Shown here: positions 32,613 through 42,036 of the stretch, in pieces
Layout of the letters: the number at the start of each line of letters is the position of its first letter
Position numbering within the stretch: position 1 is the first letter of the stretch
From: Pseudomonadota bacterium
Lineage (GTDB): Bacteria > Pseudomonadota > Gammaproteobacteria > Burkholderiales > REEB80
Length of the DNA stretch: 64,000 bases
Assembly: GCA_018971485.1 (NCBI GenBank)
Contig: JAGXAQ010000001.1
Location: 195,371-259,370, forward strand
Direction of reading: 5' to 3'
Position numbers and translations under genes: made by a program
The notes under the pieces: generated by a model
The model's input: the letters and a program-made list of their open reading frames with translations, nothing else
What the model was told of the DNA's origin: nothing
Database searches by the model: none

Positions 32613-33930
32613 TTTCACTCCCAGATGCCGCAGCACCATCCAATTCCTGGAGACGATATTGCCTTAATTTATGCCGCAACGTGCGCTCACTCATGCCCAG
32701 CAATTCTGCTGCCCGTTTTCTTGAGCCTTCCGCTTTTTGCAAGGTTTCCAGAATATGATCACGTTCAAGCAAACGCATATTCAAGGTTTCCTGCGCCCGG
32801 CTTCCATCTAAACGGGGCAAAAAAAGATGCTCGCTTTCAATTACCGATGCAGGCGCCATGATCATGGCTCTTTGCATCACATTTTCCAGTTCTCTTATAT
32901 TACCCGGCCAGTTATATTGCGTCAATTGCTGCTTGGCTTCAGGACTAAGCTTATATGGCGCACCCCCGCCTTTAAGATGACGCAAAAAAAATTCAGCCAA
33001 CGGGATAATATCAGATGATCTCGACCTAAGAGGCGGTAGCTCCAAAGGTATGACATTAAGACGATAAAACAAATCCTCACGAAACCGTCCTTGTTGAACT
33101 TCTTTATACAGATCCCGATTAGACGTGGCAATGATTCGCACATCCAAACGAATGGAATGGGTCGAACCAATACGCTCCACCTCTTTTTCTTGCAGGACCC
33201 GTAACAATTTTGCCTGGAGGGGCAAAGCCATTTCAGAAACCTCATCCAGTAACAATGTTCCTTTTTGCGCCTGTTCAAATTTCCCGGCATGAGCCGCCGA
33301 AGCCCCTGAAAATGCGCCCTTTTCATAACCAAAAAGGGTTGACTCCAATAAATTATCCGGGATTGCCGCACAATTGATGGCAACAAACCCATCAGGTTTT
33401 CTTTGGGAATGCATGTGCAAAAACTGCGCCAGCAACTCCTTGCCACAGCCTGATTCTCCGGTAATCAGACAAGTTACCTCGGTTGGAGCGACTTTTAAAG
33501 CCACATCATAAATTTTCTTTACTCCCGGATCATGGCTCATGTATGCTTTATCGGGATTACTTTGCTGGGGTAACATATGCCGAGCCACTTCTGACAAAAG
33601 CCGTTCAGGTTCAAATGGTTTGGCCAAATAGCTTGCTGCCCCAGAACGCATTGCCTCAACTGCACGATCAATCACGCCATACGCCGTCATCAAGATAACC
33701 GGCAAAGCAGGCCAGCTAGCCTTAATTTGAGCCAGCAGTTCATGGCCATTTACTTTCTCCATCTGAACATCGGTCAAAACAAGACCCGGGTGATGCTGAC
33801 GAATGATGCGCATTGCCTGCATCGCATCCGAGGCTGTCAGCACCTCATAACCCGCTAAAACGAATGTTTCAACTATTGCATCGCGAAGCGCCTCATCATC
33901 TTCAACAACCAGAACAGGTAACATAATCAT
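32593..33930 (-). CDS. flrC: Sigma-54-dependent flagellar response regulator FlrC/FleR
   Basis: Receiver VVEDDEALRDAIVETFVLAGYEV; ITGESGCGKELLAQFLH; GYEKGAFSGAS; GTLLLDEVSEM; C-terminal Fis HTH. Confidence 0.95.
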   Translation of the reverse strand: MIMLPVLVVEDDEALRDAIVETFVLAGYEVLTASDAMQAMRIIRQHHPGLVLTDVQMEKVNGHELLAQIKASWPALPVILMTAYGVIDRAVEAMRSGAASYLAKPFEPERLLSEVARHMLPQQSNPDKAYMSHDPGVKKIYDVALKVAPTEVTCLITGESGCGKELLAQFLHMHSQRKPDGFVAINCAAIPDNLLESTLFGYEKGAFSGASAAHAGKFEQAQKGTLLLDEVSEMALPLQAKLLRVLQEKEVERIGSTHSIRLDVRIIATSNRDLYKEVQQGRFREDLFYRLNVIPLELPPLRSRSSDIIPLAEFFLRHLKGGGAPYKLSPEAKQQLTQYNWPGNIRELENVMQRAMIMAPASVIESEHLFLPRLDGSRAQETLNMRLLERDHILETLQKAEGSRKRAAELLGMSERTLRHKLRQYRLQELDGAAASGSENGYSGN

Positions 33931-33959
33931 TAATCCATCTATTTAATCTATCAGGCTGC

Positions 33960-35111
33960 CTATTCCCTGATATTGGGCAAATGTATTGAAAAACTGCTGC
34001 CCTGCCCAAGCTGGCTTGAAACCTTAACATGCCCACCCATACTTCCTATGATCTGCTGGACAATAGCCAGGCCTAGCCCTGTTCCATTAGCGCGTGTAGT
34101 AAAGAACGGTTCAAATAACCGGCTTCGTGTTTCTTCCGACATGCCATAACCTTCATCTTCAACGCTAAGGATAACCTCTTCCCCAGAAAAAGCTGCCAAC
34201 CGTACCGTTTTCCCCGGGGCGGATGCTGCTAAAGCATTTTCAAGCAAATTAACCATAACACCAACCAATGACTGAAGATTGCCTTTCACCAGAACATCTT
34301 GATTTTGTTGAATCGTCAAAGTTATTTTCTGGTTTTCAAAATGAGGAAGAATAACATGCTTTACTGACTCCAAAAGTTCAGAAACATGAAATACACTTTG
34401 TTCAAGCTGTTCGCCTCGTACAAAAAGCAGCATATTGCCAACAAGGGTCTCAAGATGAAGCAATCGATCCCGTAATCGCTGGACAAATCGTTGCCTATCC
34501 AGAAAATCCAGTTTTTCCTTACCTAAATGGGCGGTATACAGTATCGCGGTCGAAAGGGGGGTGCGAATCTGATGGGCAAGCGATGCAACCATTTCACCCA
34601 TAGCTAAAAGGCGCTGGCTTCGTTCAATCTTTTCCTTGGCAACATAATCCTCGGTAATATCATTAATCAGAATGACCTGCTCCCCTGTAGGGTCCATGAC
34701 TGCAGTCATTAAGCTAAATCTTCTCCCCTGATTATCAATCCACTCATGGGGGGTCTGTGTCGCTTGCAGGTTTTGGCTAATCCTTGTCCATTCGGCGCCC
34801 GTTTCTACATCCCTGAAGGCAGTCCGTGCCGCTGGATTAGCTTCTATCACTTTTCCGCTCTGATCAAGGACCAGAACTCCTGCCGGCAAAGATGACAACA
34901 ACAACGCAAGCCTTCTGGATAAAGCCTCCTTTTCCACCAGTTCTTTACGCAGTGCGACATTGGCTTCGGCAAGTTCGCCTTTAAGTGCTTCAATACGGAC
35001 AGAAAGCGCAGAATAAGAACGGGTTAGATCCGCAGAAACCTGATTAAAGAGCGTAAACGCCTGTTCAAGTGCTTTCTTATCAATCATTTCTTTATCCATA
35101 AATACCATCAT
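33960..35111 (-). CDS. flrB: Flagellar PAS-containing sensor histidine kinase FlrB/FleS
   Basis: PAS (LSSLPAGVLVLDQSGKVIEANPAA), MASLAHQIRTPLSTAILYTAHL, VEDEGYGMSEETRSRLFEPFFTTRANGTGLGLAIVQQI. Confidence 0.93.
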   Translation of the reverse strand: MMVFMDKEMIDKKALEQAFTLFNQVSADLTRSYSALSVRIEALKGELAEANVALRKELVEKEALSRRLALLLSSLPAGVLVLDQSGKVIEANPAARTAFRDVETGAEWTRISQNLQATQTPHEWIDNQGRRFSLMTAVMDPTGEQVILINDITEDYVAKEKIERSQRLLAMGEMVASLAHQIRTPLSTAILYTAHLGKEKLDFLDRQRFVQRLRDRLLHLETLVGNMLLFVRGEQLEQSVFHVSELLESVKHVILPHFENQKITLTIQQNQDVLVKGNLQSLVGVMVNLLENALAASAPGKTVRLAAFSGEEVILSVEDEGYGMSEETRSRLFEPFFTTRANGTGLGLAIVQQIIGSMGGHVKVSSQLGQGSSFSIHLPNIRE

Positions 35112-35178
35112 AGCCTAGATCTAATGGGTCTGCAGCTATACGGGACAAAGAAGTCTCACCAGAAAGTCCGGTTTCTGT

Positions 35179-35205
35179 TAAAGTTTTGCCGGGGATGGCC
35201 GATTA
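35179..35205 (+). promoter_or_regulatory. Sigma-28 (FliA) promoter for the cheV operon
   Basis: TAAA-(GTTTTGCCGGGGATG, 15 nt)-GCCGATTA about 60 bp upstream of the first cheV. Confidence 0.82.
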
Positions 35206-35263
35206 AGTTTACAGAGGCCCGTACAAGCCAACAAAATGGCCAGATCAGGAGAACAAAACCAAA

Positions 35264-36220
35264 ATGTCCGAACTTTTCAAGGATATCGAAGCACGATCGC
35301 GTCTTGCCGGTGCCAACAAGCTGGAAATCCTTCTATTTAATCTAGGAATCGATCCTCATTCCAGAAGAACCGAAACTTTCGGGATCAATGTCTTTAAAGT
35401 AAGGGAAGTGATGCGCGCGCCAGAAATTACCCGCGCCCCAGAAATGCCCCCAGCTGTTGTAGGTATGGTTTCATTAAGGGGGCTTCTGGTCCCGGTCATT
35501 GATCTGGCACAATATGCGGGTATGAGCCCGGAGAGTCGGCCTGAAATTCTTATCGTTACTGAATACAATGGAAATACACAGGGGTTTTTAGTACAAAATG
35601 TTGACACCATATTACGCCTTGAGTGGTCCTCCATTCGTTTACCCCCTGAAATGCTCGGGACCCGACTTGGAGGCCTTGTTACTGCCGTAACCGAATTGGA
35701 AGATGGTCGGCTGGTCATGTTACTTGACGTAGAAAAAGTTCTTTCTGAAACAAGCCACTTTGATGATGAAACCCTTTTTACCGGGATTAAGCCACTCAAT
35801 CTAGAGAATCATTGTGTATTCTTTGTTGATGACAGCCATGTTGCGCGCAAACAAATCACGCAAACTCTGGACGCGTTAGGTCTAAGACATCTTAGCGCAG
35901 CTAATGGAAAGGCCGGATGGGAAAAGCTACAAAAGATTGCACAGCAGGCTGAACGCTTACAGCAACCCGTCTCCAACTATATCCAGGCCATTCTCACTGA
36001 TATAGAAATGCCGGAAATGGATGGCTATGTTCTTACCAAGCTTATCAAAAGCGACCCCAGGTTCAGTGGCCTTCCTGTCATCATGCATTCATCCCTCTCG
36101 AGTGTCTCCAACCAGATACTCGGAAAAAACATAGGAGTCGATGCCTATGTTCCAAAATTTGAGCCACATGCTCTAGCCGACACCTTGGCTGCATTACTTT
36201 TAGGCAAGGGGCAATCATGA
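35264..36220 (+). CDS. cheV: Chemotaxis coupling protein CheV (CheW-like + receiver), copy 1
   Basis: TFGINVFKVREVMRAPEITRAPEMPPAVVGMVSLRGLLVPVIDL; C-terminal receiver FFVDDSHVARKQI...ILTDIEMPEMDGYVLT. Confidence 0.95.
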   Translation: MSELFKDIEARSRLAGANKLEILLFNLGIDPHSRRTETFGINVFKVREVMRAPEITRAPEMPPAVVGMVSLRGLLVPVIDLAQYAGMSPESRPEILIVTEYNGNTQGFLVQNVDTILRLEWSSIRLPPEMLGTRLGGLVTAVTELEDGRLVMLLDVEKVLSETSHFDDETLFTGIKPLNLENHCVFFVDDSHVARKQITQTLDALGLRHLSAANGKAGWEKLQKIAQQAERLQQPVSNYIQAILTDIEMPEMDGYVLTKLIKSDPRFSGLPVIMHSSLSSVSNQILGKNIGVDAYVPKFEPHALADTLAALLLGKGQS

Positions 36221-37146
36221 AATCCCACAAAAGTGAATTACTGGAAGTGGTTGAAGCTAAAACTCGACTTGCCGGCTCAAATAAAATGGAAATCCTCTTG
36301 TTCTCTCTCGGGGGACAGGAAACTTTCGGGATCAATGTCTTTAAGATAAGAGAGGTATCACGTACGCCTCATATCACCAAAACACCCAACATGCCAACTG
36401 GTGTCGAAGGCGTCATCAGTCTTAGAGGTAATATCATCCCGGTTATTTCTCTTGATTACTTTGTCAGGCAGAAGAAACGTTCCAATCAACTCCCATCGTA
36501 CATGATTGTGGCCGAATACAACAAACGAACATTGGCTTTCCTGGTTCATGAAGTTGACCGAATCGTTCGAGTAGACTGGGAGGAGGTGCGGCCGCCGGAA
36601 GGAATGTTATTTGACAATTCTGCGATGATTACAGCGGTAATTACCTTGGCTGATGGCAGGCTTGTTTCCTTACTTCATGTCGAACAAATTCTAGCCCAGG
36701 CAATGGGAGAGCCAGAGATTCCTGATCTTTTGCCCGTTGACATGAAAGCAGAAGAAATCATCTTTGTTGCGGATGATTCCGCCGTAGCTCGAAAAGAAAT
36801 TGCTTCTGTGCTGGATAAAATGAAAATCCGGTTTCAAATTGCCTCCACAGGGCGAGAAGCCTGGGAGAAGCTTAAAGAGTTTGCAGCTCGGGCCCAGGCA
36901 ACAGGAACGCCCTTAAGGGAGCAAATTAAACTCATTCTGACTGATGCTGAAATGCCGGAGATGGACGGTTACGTTCTAACCGGCCATATTAAGAATGATT
37001 ATCGATTTGAGGGTATTCCTGTCATCATGCATTCTTCCCTATCATCTGAAGCTAACAAGGACATGGGAAAACAAGCCGGGGTCGATGCCTATGTGGCCAA
37101 ATTTGATGCAGGAGTCCTTGCAGAAACAATCCGGCCTTTTTTATAA
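36217..37146 (+). CDS. cheV: Chemotaxis coupling protein CheV, copy 2
   Basis: TFGINVFKIREVSRTPHITKTPNMPTGVEGVISLRGNIIPVISL; receiver FVADDSAVARKEI...LILTDAEMPEMDGYVLT. Overlaps copy 1 by 4 bp. Confidence 0.95.
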   Translation: MKSHKSELLEVVEAKTRLAGSNKMEILLFSLGGQETFGINVFKIREVSRTPHITKTPNMPTGVEGVISLRGNIIPVISLDYFVRQKKRSNQLPSYMIVAEYNKRTLAFLVHEVDRIVRVDWEEVRPPEGMLFDNSAMITAVITLADGRLVSLLHVEQILAQAMGEPEIPDLLPVDMKAEEIIFVADDSAVARKEIASVLDKMKIRFQIASTGREAWEKLKEFAARAQATGTPLREQIKLILTDAEMPEMDGYVLTGHIKNDYRFEGIPVIMHSSLSSEANKDMGKQAGVDAYVAKFDAGVLAETIRPFL

Positions 37147-37212
37147 GGATGATGTCCCAATTGCTACAGTTATCGTATAGTGTTTTTTTTAAAATTGTAC
37201 CGAGGATATGCA

Positions 37213-37611
37213 ATGCCTGATAAAAAAAATCTACGGTTCCTAATAGTGGATGACTTTTCCACCATGCGACGTATTATTCGCAATCTACTTAAAGAATTGG
37301 GGTTTACCAATGCAGATGAAGCAGAGGATGGAAACGCTGGTCTGCTCAAACTTCAAAATGGTGACTTTGATTTTGTCATTAGTGATTGGAATATGCCAAA
37401 CATGACCGGTCTTGATCTGCTTAAGGCAATCCGATCTACCGCAGAGCTCAAGCATCTTCCTGTGTTAATGGTCACTGCCGAGGCCAAGAAAGAAAATATC
37501 ATACAAGCGGCACAGGCAGGTGCTTCCGGGTATATCGTTAAACCCTTTACTGCAGCAACCCTTGAAGCAAAATTAAACAAAATTTTTGAAACCATGAACA
37601 AAGGGGTCTGA
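37213..37611 (+). CDS. cheY: Chemotaxis response regulator CheY
   Basis: [89 protein letters not shown]. Confidence 0.98.
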   Translation: MPDKKNLRFLIVDDFSTMRRIIRNLLKELGFTNADEAEDGNAGLLKLQNGDFDFVISDWNMPNMTGLDLLKAIRSTAELKHLPVLMVTAEAKKENIIQAAQAGASGYIVKPFTAATLEAKLNKIFETMNKGV

Positions 37612-37614
37612 TTC

Positions 37615-38337
37615 ATGAGTGATCAGCAAACTATAACAGGTGATTCAGACGAACTTCAGGACTTGTTTGATCTCGTAGCCAAGGGGATGGAAGAGCCAAC
37701 AGTGCCATCAGATCAACTACCCCAAGGGCAGCATCAGGAGGCTGAAGACCTACATACCCAAATCGGTCACATGACACGCAAACTGCATGATACCTTAAGA
37801 AGCCTTGGGTATGACAAAGCACTTGAACGAGCGGCAGAGTCCATCCCTGATGCACGAGAGAGGTTAAGCTATATTGCTGCCATGACAGAAAAAGCAGCTA
37901 CCCGTACATTGACAGCCATTGAAAATGCCAGGCCAAAACAAGACAGCCTGGCTCTTCAGGCCAAAGAGCTTGGGGGGCAATGGGATGCTCTTTTCTCTAA
38001 TCAACTGGGTATAGATGGGTTCAAAACCCTTGCAGAAAAAACCCGATCGTTTCTAAACGAAGTCCCCGAAAAATGTGCGGCCACCAATGCTCAATTAATG
38101 GAAATCATGATGGCGCAGGATTTTCAGGATTTAACCGGACAAGTCATTAAAAAAGTAACAGAGCTGGCACAGGATCTAGAAGCGGAGCTTCTCAATATCC
38201 TGGTAGCCAGTACTCCACTTGAAAAAAGGGAAAAACACGACAAAACCCTGCTTAACGGGCCTGCCATGTCATCATCGAACGATGTTCTCCACAATCAGGG
38301 CCAGGTGGATGAGCTTCTGGAAAGTTTGGGTTTCTGA
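37615..38337 (+). CDS. cheZ: CheY-P phosphatase CheZ
   Basis: LMEIMMAQDFQDLTGQVIKKV (QDFQDLTGQ active-site helix) and C-terminal DELLESLGF (CheY-binding tail). Confidence 0.97.
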   Translation: MSDQQTITGDSDELQDLFDLVAKGMEEPTVPSDQLPQGQHQEAEDLHTQIGHMTRKLHDTLRSLGYDKALERAAESIPDARERLSYIAAMTEKAATRTLTAIENARPKQDSLALQAKELGGQWDALFSNQLGIDGFKTLAEKTRSFLNEVPEKCAATNAQLMEIMMAQDFQDLTGQVIKKVTELAQDLEAELLNILVASTPLEKREKHDKTLLNGPAMSSSNDVLHNQGQVDELLESLGF

Positions 38338-38348
38338 GGAAAAATATC

Positions 38349-40160
38349 ATGAGTAGTCCATTTGGAGCCATGACTGATTTATTGGGGGATTTTTTAACTG
38401 AGGCAGGAGAACTGCTATCTGACTTGGATAACAAGCTCGTTGAGCTTGAAAGAACCCCCCATGATAGAGGGCTGCTTAACGATATCTTTAGAAGCTTTCA
38501 CACAATAAAGGGTGGCGCTGGATTTTTAAACATCACTCCTTTGGTCTCATTATGCCACCGGACAGAAAACCTGTTCGATAAACTACGCAATGAGGCCTTG
38601 GCCCTAACACCCGAACTGATGGATCATATCATGGCCGCAACAGGTGCGGTTCGCTACATGTTTAACTTTCTTAACCAGAACCAAATGCCTCCTGACGCTG
38701 ATGGCGCTGTGCTGTCCGCTCTCGATGACGCTCTCTCGGTTCAGCCTGCCTTGCAAATACAGGGTGAAGCAACTCCTGGTATGCCCTCTGAAAAAAATGA
38801 AAACGCTAACAATCCTGACTGGAGCCTTCTTTATCAAGCCATCATGGCCACATCGGAACCTAAAACCCAATCGTCTGACCCGTCAGTCCCTCACCAACCA
38901 ACCAGTCTAAACAACAAAAAAACTGAAATGCCTACTGAAGCTATCAGCCCTAAAACAGCACCCAGCCAAACCCATGCACCAACATCAACCACCCGGGAAG
39001 CCAGCATTCGAGTCGACATCAATCGTCTTGATATGGTCCTTAACCTGGCAGGAGAAATCGGATTAACCAAAAACCGCCTAACCTGCTTACGCACAGGCAT
39101 CCTTAATGGTGCACATGATGCAGAAACGCTGCATGCCCTTGATGAAGCGGTAAGCCAACTCGATCTACTTGTAGGCAACCTGCAAAATGCGGTGATGAAA
39201 ACCCGGATGCAACCTATTGGCCGGTTATTTCAGAAATTTCCTAGAATGGTCAGGGATCTGGCACGCCAACTTGGCAAGGAAATCGAATTAATTATTGAAG
39301 GCGAAGAAACAGAGATAGATAAAACAATGATAGAGGATCTGAATGATCCTTTGGTTCATTTAATTAGAAATGCCCTGGATCATGGGGTGGACTCCCCTGA
39401 CGAAAGGCTAGCACAGGGCAAGCCGGCATGCGGTATCATCCGTTTAAGTGCCATGCAATCCGGGGATCACATCCTGATCGAGATTAATGATGACGGTCGT
39501 GGCATGAACCCTGAGACCATTCGAAATGTTGCCGTTAAAAAGGGAATCATTGACATAGTCACGGCCAAATCCCTGGATGACAAACAAGCCTGCAACCTGA
39601 TTTTTATGCCTGGGTTTTCCACAAAACAAGAAATATCGGATATCTCAGGCCGAGGAGTCGGGCTAGATGTAGTCAAAACCAACATTCAGAAATTAAACGG
39701 TCGCATTGATGTTCGCTCTACCATCAACCAGGGAACAAACTTTCTTATTTCCCTTCCTCTGACCTTGGCTATTTTACCTGTATTAATTGTAGAGGTAAGC
39801 GGGCAATCGTTTGCGGTTCCCCTATCTATGGTTCGAGAAATTCTTCCCATTCAGGCTGATCAAATCCAAGAGGTCTCCGGACGCTCAACCATGGTTTTAA
39901 GAAATGAAGTTCTCCCTGTTCGATCACTAGCCAGTTTTATTCATTGGCCGGATTCCGAGAATCCCTCTTTCGGCGTGCTCATGCATTCAGCAGAAACTTC
40001 GTTTATCCTAACCATTGATCGTTTTATCGGGCAAGACGATGTCGTCATCAAACCCTTACTTGACATTAAACCTGAAGGTGTTGCCGGAGCAACCTTATCC
40101 GGTGACGGTAACATAGTATTGGTGCTAGACATGGAAACACTGGTCAGCAGAGCCGCCTGA
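38349..40160 (+). CDS. cheA: Chemotaxis histidine kinase CheA
   Basis: Hpt FRSFHTIKGGAGFLN; HATPase LVHLIRNALDHGVDSPDER, GRGVGLDVVKTNIQKLNG; C-terminal CheW-like domain. Confidence 0.97.
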   Translation: MSSPFGAMTDLLGDFLTEAGELLSDLDNKLVELERTPHDRGLLNDIFRSFHTIKGGAGFLNITPLVSLCHRTENLFDKLRNEALALTPELMDHIMAATGAVRYMFNFLNQNQMPPDADGAVLSALDDALSVQPALQIQGEATPGMPSEKNENANNPDWSLLYQAIMATSEPKTQSSDPSVPHQPTSLNNKKTEMPTEAISPKTAPSQTHAPTSTTREASIRVDINRLDMVLNLAGEIGLTKNRLTCLRTGILNGAHDAETLHALDEAVSQLDLLVGNLQNAVMKTRMQPIGRLFQKFPRMVRDLARQLGKEIELIIEGEETEIDKTMIEDLNDPLVHLIRNALDHGVDSPDERLAQGKPACGIIRLSAMQSGDHILIEINDDGRGMNPETIRNVAVKKGIIDIVTAKSLDDKQACNLIFMPGFSTKQEISDISGRGVGLDVVKTNIQKLNGRIDVRSTINQGTNFLISLPLTLAILPVLIVEVSGQSFAVPLSMVREILPIQADQIQEVSGRSTMVLRNEVLPVRSLASFIHWPDSENPSFGVLMHSAETSFILTIDRFIGQDDVVIKPLLDIKPEGVAGATLSGDGNIVLVLDMETLVSRAA

Positions 40161-40222
40161 ACAAGGGGTATATTTGCCGCCAGTAAATTCTCCAAACACC
40201 GTACACTTAAAGGATTTATTAC

Positions 40223-41083
40223 ATGCTGGTATTGATTGGCGCACTTATTGTTATCGGTGCAGTTTTTGGTGGATTCGCACTCGGAGGGGGCCACCTTGCA
40301 GCATTGTTGCAACCCATTGAGCTATTGATGATTGCAGGAGCCGCATCTGGTGCATTCGTCATTGGCAATAACAGTAAAACCATCCGTTCCACCCTAAGTG
40401 CTATTCCAACCATTTTCAAAAGCTCCCACTATACCAAAACCGTTTATATGGAGTTACTGGCCCTGCTATATGAGATACTCAACAAAATAAAGAAGGAAGG
40501 GCTCATGGCCATTGAGCAGGATGTTGATGCCCCCAATGAATCTGCCATTTTTGCAAAATATCCCCTTATTCTTAATGATCACCATGCCGTTACCTTTATC
40601 ACGGATTACTTGCGGATGATGGTCAGCATCAAACTCAATGCCTTTGAAATTGAGAACCTCATGGATAATGAAATCGAAACCCATCATCATGAAGGTGAGG
40701 TGCCCGTTCATGCTATTGCAAAAATTGGAGACGGCCTTCCAGCTTTTGGTATTGTCGCAGCTGTTATGGGAGTAGTTCACACGATGGAATCAGTAGGGCT
40801 CCCTCCAGCTGAACTTGGCAATCTCATCGCACATGCATTGGTAGGTACTTTCCTTGGGATCCTGCTGGCCTATGGATTCGTTTCTCCATTATCCAGCGCA
40901 ATTGAATATAAAGTGCATGAGTCAACTAAATTTTTCCAATGTATTAAAGTTACCCTTCTAGCCAGCCTGAACGGCTATGCACCACAGATAGCTGTTGAAT
41001 TTGGCCGGAAAGTCTTATTTTCAACTGAAAGACCATCCTTTAGCGAACTTGAAGAACATGTACAACGCAGCAAGGGACGTTAA
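40223..41083 (+). CDS. motA: Flagellar motor stator protein MotA
   Basis: LGGGHLAALLQPIELLMIAGAASGAFVIGN; IAKIGDGLPAFGIVAAVMGVVHTMES. Confidence 0.97.
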   Translation: MLVLIGALIVIGAVFGGFALGGGHLAALLQPIELLMIAGAASGAFVIGNNSKTIRSTLSAIPTIFKSSHYTKTVYMELLALLYEILNKIKKEGLMAIEQDVDAPNESAIFAKYPLILNDHHAVTFITDYLRMMVSIKLNAFEIENLMDNEIETHHHEGEVPVHAIAKIGDGLPAFGIVAAVMGVVHTMESVGLPPAELGNLIAHALVGTFLGILLAYGFVSPLSSAIEYKVHESTKFFQCIKVTLLASLNGYAPQIAVEFGRKVLFSTERPSFSELEEHVQRSKGR

Positions 41084-41091
41084 AAGCTATC

Positions 41092-42036
41092 ATGGCAGAA
41101 AGCAAACAACAGAATCTAATCGTTATTAAACGCTCACGCAAACAGGCAGCCGCCTTTCATGGCGGCGCCTGGAAAATTGCCCTGGCCGACATGATGACAG
41201 CCATGATGGCTTTTTTCCTCCTGATGTGGCTTCTAGGTTCTACAACAAAAGGACAGCTTGAAGGAATAGCAGATTACTTCAGAACGCCCCTTAAAGTCGC
41301 CCTGTCCGGGGGGGACGGGAGTGGAGACAGCTCCTCCGTCATTAAAGGAGGAGGCACAGATCTGACACGCTCAACAGGACAGGTTGATAAAAGTAACCAG
41401 AAAATAAGAAAAAGCGTATTCAGCCTTAATCAAGCCAAAGCAATAGTGGGGCAGCATGAAAAACTCAAATTCATCCACCTCAAGCAAAAACTTGAACAGG
41501 CCATTAATTCAAACCCTGATTTAAAAAAATATCGCGATCAAATCCTAATGGACTTTACCCCTCAAGGCCTTCGTATCCAGATAGTGGATAAAAAGAACAG
41601 GCCCATGTTTGATCTGGGTTCAGTCAACCTGAAACCCTATACTATTAAAATTTTGGCTCAAATCACTCAGCTCATCAATCAGGTTAATAATCAAATTGCT
41701 ATTACTGGGCATACTGATAGCGCGCCTTATGCCGGTGGAGAAAAAGGATACTCAAACTGGGAGCTCTCAACTGATCGGGCTAATGCATGCAGACAAATCA
41801 TGGTTTCACAAGGGCTCAAACCCAGCAAGGTCCTTCGAATCATCGGAACGGCTGATGCGGTTCCGTTTGACCCCAAGAATCCACTTGACCCCATGAACCG
41901 ACGTATTTCGATTCTCATCATGACGAAAGCTGCGGCAGATGCAGCCAAGTCAGAAGGAGCAGGGCTCCATGTTAATGGCGCATTTAAACTGACTCCAAAA
42001 GAAATCGGCACCCCGGCTCATTCATCACATGGCTAA
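41092..42036 (+). CDS. motB: Flagellar motor stator protein MotB
   Basis: HGGAWKIALADMMTAMMAFFLLMWLLGS (plug/TM Asp), OmpA-like C-terminus IAITGHTDSAPY...NWELSTDRANACRQ. Confidence 0.97.
   Translation: MAESKQQNLIVIKRSRKQAAAFHGGAWKIALADMMTAMMAFFLLMWLLGSTTKGQLEGIADYFRTPLKVALSGGDGSGDSSSVIKGGGTDLTRSTGQVDKSNQKIRKSVFSLNQAKAIVGQHEKLKFIHLKQKLEQAINSNPDLKKYRDQILMDFTPQGLRIQIVDKKNRPMFDLGSVNLKPYTIKILAQITQLINQVNNQIAITGHTDSAPYAGGEKGYSNWELSTDRANACRQIMVSQGLKPSKVLRIIGTADAVPFDPKNPLDPMNRRISILIMTKAAADAAKSEGAGLHVNGAFKLTPKEIGTPAHSSHG

Noticed and set aside
35224-35245. TGGCC...TTGGC sequence upstream of flrB (minus strand) as a sigma-54 promoter
   Set aside because: GG-to-GC spacing is 11 nt rather than 10.
40170-40190. 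GG-N10-GC match upstream of motA as a sigma-54 promoter
   Set aside because: Flanking bases do not fit TGGCAC...TTGC; the match is too weak.
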